Below, piece by piece: positions 7,442-17,505 of a stretch of DNA of 64,000 nucleotides (position 1 is the first letter of the stretch; each line of letters begins with the position of its first letter). Where the stretch lies: assembly GCA_028868695.1 (NCBI GenBank), contig JAGWTZ010000008.1, positions 1 through 64,000 of the forward strand. Reading direction: 5' to 3'. The stretch is from Alphaproteobacteria bacterium. Its GTDB lineage: Bacteria > Pseudomonadota > Alphaproteobacteria > Rhizobiales > Aestuariivirgaceae. The position numbers were made by a program, and so were the translations under genes. The notes beneath the pieces were generated by a model that was not told where the DNA came from, made no database searches, and worked only from the letters and a program-made list of their open reading frames with translations.

Positions 7442-10158
7442 TTGCCGCTGAAACCCAATTTGCCAAGTTGCTTGGCGAACTTCAGGCGCCAGATGTGCTC
7501 GCCTTGCGCAACAAGGCTTCGGGCCTTGTCCGTGATTGCCTGGCCAGCGCGCGCGAGACGGCTGAAGCGCAGCTCCTGAAAGATGGGCACGGCACGGCTT
7601 GCGCCGAATTCCTTTCGCAGACCGAGGATTTCATCATCCGCAACCTGTTCAGCTTTGCCTGCACGCGTCTTTCGGCCGGGGCCATTGAGCTTTCTGTGGT
7701 GGCGGTGGGCGGCTATGGCCGCGGCACGCTGGCGCCCGGCTCTGACATTGACCTCCTCTTCCTGCTGCCAGCGCAGGCCTCCGCGAAGGTGAACGAGGTT
7801 GTGGAGTTTCTGCTTTATGCCCTTTGGGACGCACGGCAGAAAGTGGGCCATGCCACGAGACAGGTGGATGAATGCCTGCGCCTGGCCAAGACCGACAACA
7901 CCATTCTCACATCCATCCTGGAGGCGCGCTACATCTGCGGCGCCAAGCCCCTGTTCACCCAGCTTTCGGAGCGCTTCAAGGCAGAGATCGTGGCCACCGG
8001 CGCCAAAAAGTTCGTGACCGAAAAACTGGCTGAGCGCGATGGCCGCCATGCCAAGTCCGGCGAGAGCCGCTATGCGGTGGAGCCTGACCTGAAGGACGGA
8101 AAGGGTGGCCTGCGCGATTTGCACACGCTGTTCTGGATCGCCAAGTTCATCTTCAACGCCAATTCGCCCGACGAACTGGCGGAAAAAGGCGCCTTCTCCA
8201 AGACCGAGCTGCACACCTTCCTCAAATGCGAGGATTTCCTCTGGGCGGTGCGCTGCCATTTGCACTTCATTGCCAAACGCGGCGAAGACCGCCTGAGTTT
8301 TGACCGGCAGGCCGAACTTGCCCAGCGCCTGCGCTACAAATCCCATGGCGGGCTGAAGGCCGTCGAGCGCTTCATGCGCCACTATTTCCTGATCGCCAAG
8401 GATGTGGGCGATCTCACCCGCATCTTCTGCGCCAGCCTGGAGCAGAAACATTTCAAGGAAGCGCCGCGGCTTTCCCGGCTGATCTCAAAGTTCCTGCCCA
8501 GCCGGGCGCGGGCGCGGGGCGTTCCCTCCGCCTTCAAGCTGGAGAACGGCCGCATCAGCGTGGTCAATGACCAGGTGTTTGCGCAAGATCCCGTCAACAT
8601 GCTGCGCATCTTCAAGCTGGCCAGCGAAGGGCTGACTGAAATCCACCCCGATGCCCTGAAGCTGATGCGCAAGTCCTTCCGCCTGATTGACGACAGGCTG
8701 CGCCAGAACAGGGAAGCCAATGGCATCTTCCTCGACATCCTGTGCAAGAGCGAGGCGCCGGAATCCCTCCTGCGGCTGATGAATGAGGCAGGCGTTCTGG
8801 GCCGTTTCATTCCGGAGTTCGGCAAGATCGTCGCGATGATGCAGTTCAACATGTATCACCACTATACTGTTGATGAGCATCTGATCCGGGCGGTTGGCGT
8901 GCTGAGCCAGATTGAAAACGGAACCTTCGCCAAGGACCATCCGCTCTCTGCCAAGATTTTCCCCACGCTCTCCTCGCGCCGGGCGCTTTATGTGGCCACG
9001 CTGCTGCATGACATCGCCAAGGGCCGCAAGGAAGACCATTCCGTTGCCGGCGAAAAAGTGGCGCTGGAGCTTTGCCCAAGGCTGGGGCTTTCACCGGAGG
9101 AGACCGACCTCGTGGCCTGGCTCATCCGCAACCATCTGCTGATGAGCGAAACCTCGCAGATGCGCGACCTCAACGACTTCAAAACCATCCTGGATTTCGT
9201 GCAAGTGGTACAAAGCCCGGAGCGGCTGAAGCTGCTCTTGATCCTCACGGTGGCTGACATCCGCGCCGTGGGGCCGGGTGTGTGGAATGGCTGGAAGGGC
9301 CAGCTGTTGCGCACGCTCTATCTTGAGGCGGAGCCGGTTGTTTCCGGTGGCCATTCGGCGACCAGCCGGGATGCCCGCGTGCATCTGGCGCAGGATGCGT
9401 TTTTCGCCAAGCTCGGCGTGGCCGATGAAGCGGCGCGCCAGAAGATCGCCAGCCGCCACTATGACGCCTATTGGCTCAATGTCGCCACCGAGCGGCAGCT
9501 TCGCCACCACCAGCTGATGGCCAAGGCGGTGAAAGGCGAGGTGCTGACTGACGTTGCCACTGATGGCTTCGCCGGCATCACTGAGATCACGGTTTTTGCG
9601 CCCGACCACCCGCGGCTTCTGGCGCTGATCACCGGGGCTTGCGCGGCGGCGGGCGGCAACATCATTGGCGCACATATCTTCACCACCACCGATGGCATGG
9701 CGCTGGACACCATCTTGCTCACCCGCGAATTCAAGGCCGAGGACGACGAGGCGCGGCGGGCGGCGCGCATCTGTGATTCCATCCGCCGCGTGCTGCATGG
9801 GCAAATCCGCCTGCGCGAAGAGCTGGCGCGGGTGCAGCAGATGCCGGACCGGGCGCGGGCCTTCACCGTTGTGCCGCGCGTGGTGGTGGACAACGCCTCC
9901 TCCAACAAGAACACCATCGTGGAAATCAACGGCATGGACCGGGTGGGCCTGCTGCACGCCCTTACCGAGGCGCTGTTCCACCTCAACCTCAACATCGCCT
10001 CGGCGCATATCACCACTTTTGGCGAAAAGGCGGTGGACGTGTTCTATGTGACGGATCTGACTGGCGCCAAGATCACCAGCCCTTCGCGCATCGGGCAGAT
10101 CGAGAAATCGCTGCATGCGGTGCTGGCGCCCGCGCCGGAGCAAATGGCGGCGGTTTGA
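7438..10158 (+). CDS. glnD: Bifunctional PII uridylyltransferase/uridylyl-removing enzyme GlnD
   Basis: A 906-residue protein with full family architecture: nucleotidyltransferase with GGYGRGTLAPGSDIDLL at about residues 91-107, a GlnE/GlnD linker domain, an HD domain with LLHDIAKG near residue 521, and two C-terminal ACT domains (about 715-785 and 825-900) that sense glutamine. It uridylylates PII at low nitrogen and removes UMP at high nitrogen. Its substrate, a PII protein with Tyr51, is encoded at 48149-48487. It overlaps mutS by 4 bp. Confidence 0.97.
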   Translation: MIAAETQFAKLLGELQAPDVLALRNKASGLVRDCLASARETAEAQLLKDGHGTACAEFLSQTEDFIIRNLFSFACTRLSAGAIELSVVAVGGYGRGTLAPGSDIDLLFLLPAQASAKVNEVVEFLLYALWDARQKVGHATRQVDECLRLAKTDNTILTSILEARYICGAKPLFTQLSERFKAEIVATGAKKFVTEKLAERDGRHAKSGESRYAVEPDLKDGKGGLRDLHTLFWIAKFIFNANSPDELAEKGAFSKTELHTFLKCEDFLWAVRCHLHFIAKRGEDRLSFDRQAELAQRLRYKSHGGLKAVERFMRHYFLIAKDVGDLTRIFCASLEQKHFKEAPRLSRLISKFLPSRARARGVPSAFKLENGRISVVNDQVFAQDPVNMLRIFKLASEGLTEIHPDALKLMRKSFRLIDDRLRQNREANGIFLDILCKSEAPESLLRLMNEAGVLGRFIPEFGKIVAMMQFNMYHHYTVDEHLIRAVGVLSQIENGTFAKDHPLSAKIFPTLSSRRALYVATLLHDIAKGRKEDHSVAGEKVALELCPRLGLSPEETDLVAWLIRNHLLMSETSQMRDLNDFKTILDFVQVVQSPERLKLLLILTVADIRAVGPGVWNGWKGQLLRTLYLEAEPVVSGGHSATSRDARVHLAQDAFFAKLGVADEAARQKIASRHYDAYWLNVATERQLRHHQLMAKAVKGEVLTDVATDGFAGITEITVFAPDHPRLLALITGACAAAGGNIIGAHIFTTTDGMALDTILLTREFKAEDDEARRAARICDSIRRVLHGQIRLREELARVQQMPDRARAFTVVPRVVVDNASSNKNTIVEINGMDRVGLLHALTEALFHLNLNIASAHITTFGEKAVDVFYVTDLTGAKITSPSRIGQIEKSLHAVLAPAPEQMAAV

Positions 10159-10224
10159 GTCTGTTAAGCATTTCGCAGTATTGCCTTTATTTTGTGTGAA
10201 CAGGCAAAGCCTTAGGTAATTTCC

Positions 10225-11784
10225 ATGTCGGTCATCAGATCCGCCGCGAAAGTTGGCGGGTTCACTTCCATAAGCCGTATCCTGGGCTTCATCCGCGACC
10301 AGTTGGTGGCGTTTTCACTTGGCACGGGCGGCGTGGCCGAGGCCTTCTTCGTGGCCCAGCGCTTCCCCAACCTGTTCCGCACCCTGTTTGCCGAAGGGGC
10401 CTTCAACTCGGCCTTCGTGCCGCTGTTCGCCCGCAAGGTGGAAGGCGAAGGAGAGGACGCCGCCTACGCCTTCGCCCATGAAGTGTTTTCGGCTTTGCTT
10501 GCCTGGATGCTGTTGTTCACGGTTCTCGCCATGGCCGCCATGCCCTGGCTGATCTATGTGATCGCGCCGGGCTTCAGCGGCTCGCCGCAAAAGGTGGCGC
10601 TGGCAACGGCACTCACGCAAATCTGCTTTCCCTATTTGCTGTTCATGTCGCTCACGGCCCTGCAGGGCGGGGTGTTGAACAGCCTCAACCGCTTCACTGC
10701 CGCCGCCGCCGCACCGATCCTGCTCAATGTGGTGATGATCCTTTCAAACGCCGTCGTTTGGGCCATCGGCTCCGGCAACAGCCCGCTCACCGGCTATATC
10801 TTCGCCTTTGGCGTGACGGTCTCGGGGCTTGCCCAATATGCGCTGCTGGCGGTGGCTTGCCGCCGGGCCGGCATGGGGCTGCTTCCCGCCTGGCCAAGGC
10901 TGACGCCGGATGTGCGGCTGGTGGTGAGGCGCTCGGTTCCGGGCATTGTCTCGGGCGGCATCATGCAGATCAATCTGGTGATCGGCACGATGATCGCCAC
11001 CGGCCTCGACCGCGCCGTGGCCTATCTTTATTACGCCGACCGGCTTTACCAGCTGCCGCTCGGCGTCATTGGCGTGGCGATCGGCGTGGTGTTGCTGCCG
11101 ACACTCTCGCGCAAGCTGCGGGCGGGAGATCATGCAGGCGCACTTGAAGCCAAGAACCGGGCCATCGAATTTTCGCTGTTCCTCACCCTGCCGGCCGCGG
11201 CTGCGCTGATGGTGATCGGCATTCCCATTCTCCACACGGTTTTCGAGCATGGCGCCTTCAAGGCGGCAGACACTTACGCCGTGGCGCCCGCGGTGGCGGC
11301 CTATGCGGCAGGCCTTCCGGCCTATTCGCTCACCAAGGTTTTCCAGCCCGCCTTCTATGCCCGCGAAGACACCCGCACGCCGATGAACTTCGCCATTGTC
11401 TCTGTCGTGGTGAATGTGGTGCTGAGCCTTGGGCTTTCCCTTGTGATGGGTCATGTGGGCATTGCGCTGGCCAGCACCGTGGCGGCCTGGGTGAACGCCG
11501 GGCAGCTCTATTTCCGCCTGAGGTCGCTCGGCCATTTCCAGTTTGATGACAGCGCGCGCTGGCGCATTCCGCTGATGCTGCTCACCACCGCCATCATGGC
11601 GGCGGCATTGTTCGACGTTTACCTGGTGCTGCATGACAATTTCCTGCCCGAGACGCATTTTGCCCATGCCTTGTGGAGTTTGACGGTTCTGGTTGCGGTG
11701 GGTCTCATCAGCTATTTCGGAGCATCACAACTGACTGGAGCTTGGACTTTTTCTGAGCTAAAGGCGGCCCTGAAAAGGACTTGA
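10225..11784 (+). CDS. murJ: Lipid II flippase MurJ
   Basis: A 519-residue polytopic protein with about 14 predicted membrane helices. Typical N-terminal features are the Ser-Arg-Ile-Leu-Gly-Phe-Ile-Arg-Asp stretch near residue 18 and the FPNLFRTLFAEGAFN motif near residue 49, with conserved Arg residues lining the cavity. MurJ flips lipid II across the inner membrane for peptidoglycan synthesis. trpS follows after 3 bp, so the two are probably co-transcribed. Upstream is a 66-bp gap after glnD with no clear terminator. Confidence 0.96.
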   Translation: MSVIRSAAKVGGFTSISRILGFIRDQLVAFSLGTGGVAEAFFVAQRFPNLFRTLFAEGAFNSAFVPLFARKVEGEGEDAAYAFAHEVFSALLAWMLLFTVLAMAAMPWLIYVIAPGFSGSPQKVALATALTQICFPYLLFMSLTALQGGVLNSLNRFTAAAAAPILLNVVMILSNAVVWAIGSGNSPLTGYIFAFGVTVSGLAQYALLAVACRRAGMGLLPAWPRLTPDVRLVVRRSVPGIVSGGIMQINLVIGTMIATGLDRAVAYLYYADRLYQLPLGVIGVAIGVVLLPTLSRKLRAGDHAGALEAKNRAIEFSLFLTLPAAAALMVIGIPILHTVFEHGAFKAADTYAVAPAVAAYAAGLPAYSLTKVFQPAFYAREDTRTPMNFAIVSVVVNVVLSLGLSLVMGHVGIALASTVAAWVNAGQLYFRLRSLGHFQFDDSARWRIPLMLLTTAIMAAALFDVYLVLHDNFLPETHFAHALWSLTVLVAVGLISYFGASQLTGAWTFSELKAALKRT

Positions 11785-11787
11785 GCG

Positions 11788-12846
11788 ATGACCACTGAGG
11801 CGAAAACCAGTTTCACCCCGCGCGTGCTTTCGGGCATGCAGCCCACCGGCAACCTGCATCTTGGCAACTATCTGGGCGCCATGGTGAACTGGGTGAAAAT
11901 GCAGGCCACGCATGAGACGCTCTATTGCGTTGTGGACCTGCATGCCATCACCCAGGCGATTTCTGTCTGGGGCGGGCCAAATGAACTGCGCCGCGCCATC
12001 CGCGATGTCACCGCCGCCTATCTCGCCTGCGGGCTGGACCCGAAGAAATCGGCAATCTTCAACCAATCGCAGATTGCCGAACACAGCGAGCTGGCCTGGG
12101 TGTTCAATTGCGTGGCCCGCATCGGCTGGCTGGACCGCATGACCCAGTTCAAGGAAAAGGCCGGCAAGGACAAGGAGAAGGCCTCGGTTGGCCTATATGA
12201 CTATCCCGTTCTGATGGCCGCCGACATCCTGATCTACAAGGCCACCTCGGTTCCGGTGGGCGATGACCAGAAGCAGCATCTTGAGCTGACGCGCGACATT
12301 GCCCAGAAGTTCAACATTGATTTTGCCGACTCGATCCGTGAGCAGGGTTTTGGCGATGCTTATTTCCCGCTTCCAGACCCGATGATCTCCGGCCCGGCGA
12401 CCCGCGTGATGAGCCTGCGCGACGGCACCAAGAAGATGTCGAAATCCGACCCCTCTGACCTCTCGCGCATCAACCTGACAGATTCAGCAGAAGACATCGC
12501 CAAGAAAATCCGCAAGGCCAAGACTGACGCTGAAGGCCTGCCCACCGAGGCCACGGGCCTCAAGGGGCGGCCCGAGGCCGAGAATCTCGTCGGCATCTAT
12601 GCGGCACTCGATGGCAACAGCGTTGAAGGCGTCTTGAAGCAATATGGCGGCGGACAGTTCTCCACCTTCAAGAATGCGCTCGCTGATCTGGCGGTGGCCA
12701 AGCTGGCGCCCATCGCCGGAGAGATGAACCGCTATATCGCCGACCCCGGCTATATCGAGGGCGTTCTGAAGGATGGCGCGAACCGGGCACGGGCCATTGC
12801 GGCGCCTGTGATGGCCGACGTGCGCAAGATCATGGGCTTTGTCTAA
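11788..12846 (+). CDS. trpS: Tryptophanyl-tRNA synthetase
   Basis: A 352-residue class I synthetase that charges tRNA-Trp. The HIGH-type signature is in [12 protein letters not shown] near residue 17 and the KMSKS loop is in [10 protein letters not shown] near residue 215. A start three bases after the murJ stop, with GAGCG before the ATG, indicates an operon with murJ. The alphaproteobacterial insertion rich in Lys ([10 protein letters not shown]) near residue 125 is present. Confidence 0.97.
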   Translation: MTTEAKTSFTPRVLSGMQPTGNLHLGNYLGAMVNWVKMQATHETLYCVVDLHAITQAISVWGGPNELRRAIRDVTAAYLACGLDPKKSAIFNQSQIAEHSELAWVFNCVARIGWLDRMTQFKEKAGKDKEKASVGLYDYPVLMAADILIYKATSVPVGDDQKQHLELTRDIAQKFNIDFADSIREQGFGDAYFPLPDPMISGPATRVMSLRDGTKKMSKSDPSDLSRINLTDSAEDIAKKIRKAKTDAEGLPTEATGLKGRPEAENLVGIYAALDGNSVEGVLKQYGGGQFSTFKNALADLAVAKLAPIAGEMNRYIADPGYIEGVLKDGANRARAIAAPVMADVRKIMGFV

Positions 12847-12870
12847 TCGCCCAAGCGGGGCGGCGGCGCA

Positions 12871-14955
12871 TCAATAGATTCCGGTGTTCTGCTGGGCCTG
12901 TGGCTTGTGCCTGCCGAACAGAAGGTCAAAGAGATTCTTGGGCTGGTCATCAACAGGCGGCGGTGCGGTCACCATGTCTGGCTGGTTGCCTTCGCCGTTC
13001 TGATCCAGCTTGGCTGTGATTGCGGCGGAAGGCGCTGCCGGTTGTTCCGGCGTTCCGGGCAAGGGCAGCCAGGCGAGGCCCAGATGGGCCGGTTCCATCA
13101 CATCGCGCCAGATGAGGGCTGGGAGTGAGCCGCCCGTCACCTGTTTGGTGGGCGTGTTGTCGTCATTGCCCAGCCAGACAGCGGCGGTGAGATAGGGCGT
13201 GAAGCCCACGAACCAGGCGTCGCGGTAATCCTGGCTGGTGCCGGTTTTGCCCCCAATGTCCCAATTGCCGAACTGGGCTTTGGTGCCAGTGCCTTGGCGC
13301 ACCACGGCGCGGAACAGCTGGTTCATTTCACCCAGTGCATCAGCGCCCACCACCTGGCCCAGGCCATCGCCCTTGCGCTCATAGAGAACTTTGCCGTCAC
13401 GCGTGGCAATGCGCTTGACCACATAGGGTGAAACGGCGTTGCCGCCATTGGCGAAGGGCACAAAGGCGGCGGCCATTTCGAGTGGGGTCACTTCCGATGT
13501 GCCCAGGGCCAGAGAAGCATCATGGCCCAAGGGCGAGGAGATGCCCAGGCGCTGGGCGGTTTCGGCTACCTGGGCTGGGCCGACATTCACCGCCAGCTTG
13601 GCGGCCACGGTGTTGATCGACTGGGCGAAGGCCTGTTCCAGCGTCACTTGGCCGAGATATTTGTGCTTGTAATTTTCCGGCGCCCAATTGCCGATTTTCA
13701 CCGGCTCATCCACCTCCACCGAGGAAGGCTTGAAACCATGCTCGAAAGCGGTGAGATAGACAAAGGCCTTGAAGGCGGAGCCGGGCTGGCGTTCGGCCTT
13801 GGTGGCGCGGTTGTATTGGCTTTTCTCATAGGACTTGCCGCCCAAGAGGCCAAGCACAGCGCCAGTGTTGTCGAGAACGACCATGGCGCCCTGCGAGACG
13901 CCGAGCTTCTTGCCATTCTGTTGCAGCCTTGTGCGCAGCGCCTTTTCGGCATTGGCCTGGATGGCGGGGTCGATGGTGGTTTCGATGACAATAGATTCAT
14001 CATAGTTCTTCACCAGCTGCGAAAGCTGCGTGTCGATCCAATCCACCGCATATTGCCGGGCGGGCAAGTGGTCTGCGGTGACGACGCTGGAAGGCTGGTC
14101 AATCGCATCGGCCGCATCTTCCGCGGTGATGAAGCCTTGCTCCTGCATCGCCGCCAACACCAGCTTGGCACGGGCCGTGCTTTCATCGGGGTGGGTGGCA
14201 GGGTCGTAGTTGCTGGGAGCTTTCAGGCAGGCCGCCAATCGCGCGGCTTCAATAATTGAAAGTTCAGCGGCGGATTTGTTGAAATAGGTGTGGGCCGCCT
14301 GCTCGATGCCATAGGCACCGGAACCGAAATAGACGCGGTTGAGATAAAGCTGGAGGATTTCATCCTTGGTGAATTTCGATTCCAGCCAGATGGCGAGGAC
14401 CGCTTCCTGCGCCTTGCGGGTGAGGGTTTTCTCCTGCGTCAAGAACAGGTTCTTCGCGAGCTGCTGGGTGAGGGTGGAACCGCCTTGCAGCAGATGGCCT
14501 GATGTCAGGTTCTTGGCCATGGCGCGGGCGAGGCCCACCGGGTCAATGCCGTGATGCTGGCGGAAGCGGTGGTCCTCAATGGCGATCACCGCATTGGGCA
14601 CATAGTCGGGCAGCTGGCTGATGCGCGCGGCGTCTCCAAAGAAGGAGCCTTCCTCTGCCAGCGGCGTGCCATCATTGGCGAGGATCATCACCCCCGGCTC
14701 GCGCTTGGGGATTTGCAGCAGGCCGCGCTGATCCAGCGAAAACCAGATATAGGTGAAGGCCAAGGCACCGGCCACAGCTGACCAAAAACCGGCAACGAGG
14801 AAAAAACCAGCCAGCCGCCAGAACCAAGACCGGCGCTTTTTGGCGGGCCGTCTTGCAGGGGAAGGCGCGTCTTCGCCTTCATCATCGAAAAGGCGCGGTT
14901 CGATCTTGCGGGACTTGCCCGTGCGTTTTGTCTTTTTCCTGCCGAACAGCCCCAT
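12871..14955 (-). CDS. Class A penicillin-binding protein 1A family (glycosyltransferase/transpeptidase)
   Basis: A 694-residue bifunctional murein synthase. A basic N-terminal cytoplasmic tail precedes one membrane helix (about residues 44-72). The GT51 domain carries EDHRFRQHHG and GGSTLTQQLAKN motifs. The transpeptidase domain has the active-site SxxK in PGSAFK (Ser393), SIN in AQSINT and KTG in GGKTGTSQ. The C-terminus is Pro/Gln-rich. It polymerises and cross-links peptidoglycan in the periplasm. It is convergent with trpS, with a 24-bp gap. The mrcA versus pbpC-like subfamily cannot be decided by eye. Confidence 0.93.
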   Translation of the reverse strand: MGLFGRKKTKRTGKSRKIEPRLFDDEGEDAPSPARRPAKKRRSWFWRLAGFFLVAGFWSAVAGALAFTYIWFSLDQRGLLQIPKREPGVMILANDGTPLAEEGSFFGDAARISQLPDYVPNAVIAIEDHRFRQHHGIDPVGLARAMAKNLTSGHLLQGGSTLTQQLAKNLFLTQEKTLTRKAQEAVLAIWLESKFTKDEILQLYLNRVYFGSGAYGIEQAAHTYFNKSAAELSIIEAARLAACLKAPSNYDPATHPDESTARAKLVLAAMQEQGFITAEDAADAIDQPSSVVTADHLPARQYAVDWIDTQLSQLVKNYDESIVIETTIDPAIQANAEKALRTRLQQNGKKLGVSQGAMVVLDNTGAVLGLLGGKSYEKSQYNRATKAERQPGSAFKAFVYLTAFEHGFKPSSVEVDEPVKIGNWAPENYKHKYLGQVTLEQAFAQSINTVAAKLAVNVGPAQVAETAQRLGISSPLGHDASLALGTSEVTPLEMAAAFVPFANGGNAVSPYVVKRIATRDGKVLYERKGDGLGQVVGADALGEMNQLFRAVVRQGTGTKAQFGNWDIGGKTGTSQDYRDAWFVGFTPYLTAAVWLGNDDNTPTKQVTGGSLPALIWRDVMEPAHLGLAWLPLPGTPEQPAAPSAAITAKLDQNGEGNQPDMVTAPPPVDDQPKNLFDLLFGRHKPQAQQNTGIY

Positions 14956-15043
14956 GGACCCAGATTTACCCTTTAAAACCTTGCCGTTTCATGAACCGCC
15001 AAGTTGGGCGAAAAAGGGTGGAATCATGGCGGGCCTGCGGCGG

Positions 15044-16576
15044 CTACATCACCGCGCCGATATACCAGGGCACATATTCATTCTCGCCGTAGCCCAGGGC
15101 TTCCGACTTGGTTTTGTGGCCCGAGGCTGTCTTGAGGATAAGGTCGAAAATCTGCTTGCCCTTGTCAGCCAAGGAAACACCTTCGATGACATCCCCGCAG
15201 TTGATGTCCATGTCCTCGATCATCTGGTTGTAGATCGGCGTGTTGGTGGCAAGCTTGATCGACGGGCACGGCTTGTTGCCATAGGCAGAGCCGCGGCCCG
15301 TGGTGAAGCACATCACATTGGCCCCGCCCGCCACTTGCCCCGTGGCGCCCACTGGGTCATATCCCGGCGTATCCATGAAGACGAAGCCCTTGGACGTGAC
15401 GGGCTCGGCATAGTTGTAGACCGCGCGCATGGTGGTGGTGCCGCCCTTCGCTGCAGCACCCAGCGATTTTTCCAAAATGGTGGTGAGGCCGCCCAGCTTG
15501 TTGCCAGGCGATGGGTTGTTGTTCATCTCCATGTTGTTGCGGCGGGTATAATCCTCCCACCACTTGATGATGCCCACCAGCTTCTCGCCCACTTCCCTTG
15601 TGGCGGCGCGGCGGGTGAGCAGATGTTCAGCGCCATAGATTTCCGGCGTTTCGGAAAGTATGGCGGTGCCGCCCTGCTCCACCAGCAAATCCACCGCTGC
15701 GCCCAGTGCCGGGTTGGCGGTGATGCCTGAATAACCATCGGAACCGCCGCATTGCAGGGCCACGACAAGGTCGGAGGCCAGGCAGGTTTCGCGCTTCACA
15801 TTGTTCACCGAAGCGAGCATCTCCTTCACATACTCAAGGCCCTTGTCCACCGTCTTGCGGGTGCCGCCGGTTTCCTGGATGGTCATGGTGCGGAAAAGGT
15901 CATTCTCTTCCACCTTGTAGGCCTCCTTGAAGCGCGGGATCTGGAAGCCTTCGCAGCCGAGGCCCACCATCATCACGCCGCCCATGTTGGGGTTGGTCGC
16001 ATAGCCCCAGGCGGTGCGCTTGAAGGTGTCAAAGATCACGCCGCGGTAGTCGATCACGCAGCCATTGTCCTGGGTGAGTGCAATCACGCCATCGATATTG
16101 GGATAGGGGTCGAGCAAGCCCTGCTTTTCGACCTCGCGGGCAATGTGTGCTGCCACAGTGGCCGAGCAGTTCACCGATGTCATGATGCCGATGTAGTTGC
16201 GCGTGCCCACCTTGCCATTGGCGCGGCGAAAACCCTGGAAAGTGGCGCGCTTGTCTTCGGGCAGCAGCAACTCCTGCTTCGCACCCTGGGCGAAGGCATA
16301 GTCATGCGCCAGTTCGCCCATTTCCACGTTGTGCTCATGCACCCAGTCTCCTGCGGCAATATCGGATTTTGCAAAGCCAATGATCTGGCCGAACTTGCGG
16401 ATGGGCTGACCCTTGGCGATGGCTGTTGCCGCCATCTTGTGGCCGCGCATGATGCGGGCATTGGTGACAACGCCTTCCACCTTCTCGCCCTTTTCAACGA
16501 TGCGGGTGGACACCACGACGTTGTCAGATGCGTGCAACCGCAGCATGGCCGGGGCTTGATGTGTCACAGCGCTCAT
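15044..16576 (-). CDS. UxaA-family altronate dehydratase-like sugar-acid dehydratase
   Basis: A 510-residue protein with an N-terminal SAF-type domain (about 1-100) joined to the catalytic UxaA/GarD domain. Conserved regions include GTRNYIGIMTSVNCSAT near residue 137, the TQDNGC motif near 186, and GGSDGYSGITANPA near 277. Relatives are iron-dependent dehydratases producing 2-keto-3-deoxy acids from altronate or galactarate. The exact substrate cannot be read. The divergent neighbour is a lactonase-like amidohydrolase, suggesting a two-step uptake-and-dehydration route for a sugar acid. No kinase, aldolase or transporter is adjacent. Confidence 0.85.
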   Translation of the reverse strand: MSAVTHQAPAMLRLHASDNVVVSTRIVEKGEKVEGVVTNARIMRGHKMAATAIAKGQPIRKFGQIIGFAKSDIAAGDWVHEHNVEMGELAHDYAFAQGAKQELLLPEDKRATFQGFRRANGKVGTRNYIGIMTSVNCSATVAAHIAREVEKQGLLDPYPNIDGVIALTQDNGCVIDYRGVIFDTFKRTAWGYATNPNMGGVMMVGLGCEGFQIPRFKEAYKVEENDLFRTMTIQETGGTRKTVDKGLEYVKEMLASVNNVKRETCLASDLVVALQCGGSDGYSGITANPALGAAVDLLVEQGGTAILSETPEIYGAEHLLTRRAATREVGEKLVGIIKWWEDYTRRNNMEMNNNPSPGNKLGGLTTILEKSLGAAAKGGTTTMRAVYNYAEPVTSKGFVFMDTPGYDPVGATGQVAGGANVMCFTTGRGSAYGNKPCPSIKLATNTPIYNQMIEDMDINCGDVIEGVSLADKGKQIFDLILKTASGHKTKSEALGYGENEYVPWYIGAVM

Positions 16577-16590
16577 GTATCAATCTCCAA

Positions 16591-16610
16591 ATGCTTTTGT
16601 ATGACATAAG
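16591..16610. promoter_or_regulatory. Possible operator in the divergent sugar-acid promoter
   Basis: The 67-bp gap between the two divergent genes contains TTTGTATGACATAAG, an imperfect dyad of the TTGTAT-A-type seen at some GntR/FadR-class operators. Symmetry is incomplete and no regulator gene is nearby. Confidence 0.25.
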
Positions 16611-16643
16611 AATAGCAGGCGCAGGCGCAGAGGAACACTTAAA

Positions 16644-17465
16644 ATGATCATCGACAGCCACCACCATTTCTGGAACCCGGCGCGCGGCGACTATTTCTGG
16701 ATGGTGGGCAAGGGCGTTGCACCCATTGCCAAGCGCATTGGCCCTGCGGAAATGGCGCCGCTTCTGAGGAAACATGGCGTGGGCAAGACTGTGCTGGTGC
16801 AGGCCGCACCCACAGTTGCGGAAACGGAATACATGCTCGGGCTTGCCGATGCCACGGACCATGTGGCCAAGGTTGTAGGCTGGGTGGATTTTGAAAGCCG
16901 CGATGAGGCGAAGCAGATGGCGCGGCTGGCGAAACATCCGAAGTTTTCAGGCGTCAGGCCGATGATCCAGGACTTGCCGGACCCCGCCTGGATGCACCGC
17001 AAGGATGTCCAGTGGGCCTACGAGGCGATCATTGACCATGACCTGACCTTTGATGCTTTGGGCTTTCCGGTTCACCTCGATCCCTTTTTGCGCCTGTTCA
17101 ACCGCTACCCCAAAATGCGGATGGTGATTGACCATTGCATGAAGCCGGTGATCCGCGAGGGACAGTTTGAGCCTTGGGCGGAGGGCATGGCGCGAATTGG
17201 GCGGGAGACCGCTGTCTATTGCAAGCTTTCGGGGCTGGCGACGGAGGCAGCGGCAGGCTGGAAGGTGGAGACGTTGCGGCCCTATGTGGAGCATGTGCTG
17301 GCCTGCTTTGGGCCCAAACGCGTGATGTGGGGCTCTGACTGGCCGGTGCTCAACCTCAATGGCAGCTATGACCGCTGGCTTGCGGCGGCGCAGAGACTTG
17401 TGCCTTCCAAACATCACGCCCAGGTTTTCAGCAAAACCGCCAAACTGTTTTATCGCATCAAGTGA
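16644..17465 (+). CDS. Amidohydrolase-family lactonase (L-fuconolactonase-like)
   Basis: A 273-residue TIM-barrel hydrolase of the amidohydrolase_2 type. It has the N-terminal metal-binding HHHFWNP motif at residues 6-12, VDFES near 79, a central His in IDHCMKP near 165, and the C-terminal WGSDWPV motif near 231. COG3618 members hydrolyse sugar lactones such as fuconolactone or related cyclic substrates. AGAGGAAC lies just ahead of the ATG. It is divergent from the UxaA-type dehydratase, so it probably opens the lactone whose acid is then dehydrated. The substrate is inferred only. Confidence 0.8.
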   Translation: MIIDSHHHFWNPARGDYFWMVGKGVAPIAKRIGPAEMAPLLRKHGVGKTVLVQAAPTVAETEYMLGLADATDHVAKVVGWVDFESRDEAKQMARLAKHPKFSGVRPMIQDLPDPAWMHRKDVQWAYEAIIDHDLTFDALGFPVHLDPFLRLFNRYPKMRMVIDHCMKPVIREGQFEPWAEGMARIGRETAVYCKLSGLATEAAAGWKVETLRPYVEHVLACFGPKRVMWGSDWPVLNLNGSYDRWLAAAQRLVPSKHHAQVFSKTAKLFYRIK

Positions 17466-17505
17466 GTTTACCACATCGCAAAATGATGTACGCACACAGC
17501 AATAT

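Noticed and set aside
13522-15730. Long plus-strand frames opposite the penicillin-binding protein and the UxaA-type gene
   Set aside because: Antisense to conserved catalytic motifs, and the translations have no recognisable domain.
15752-16609. 285-codon open frame opposite the UxaA-type gene
   Set aside because: Antisense frame of a well-supported enzyme gene, rich in His/Ala, with no ribosome binding site or homologous motifs.
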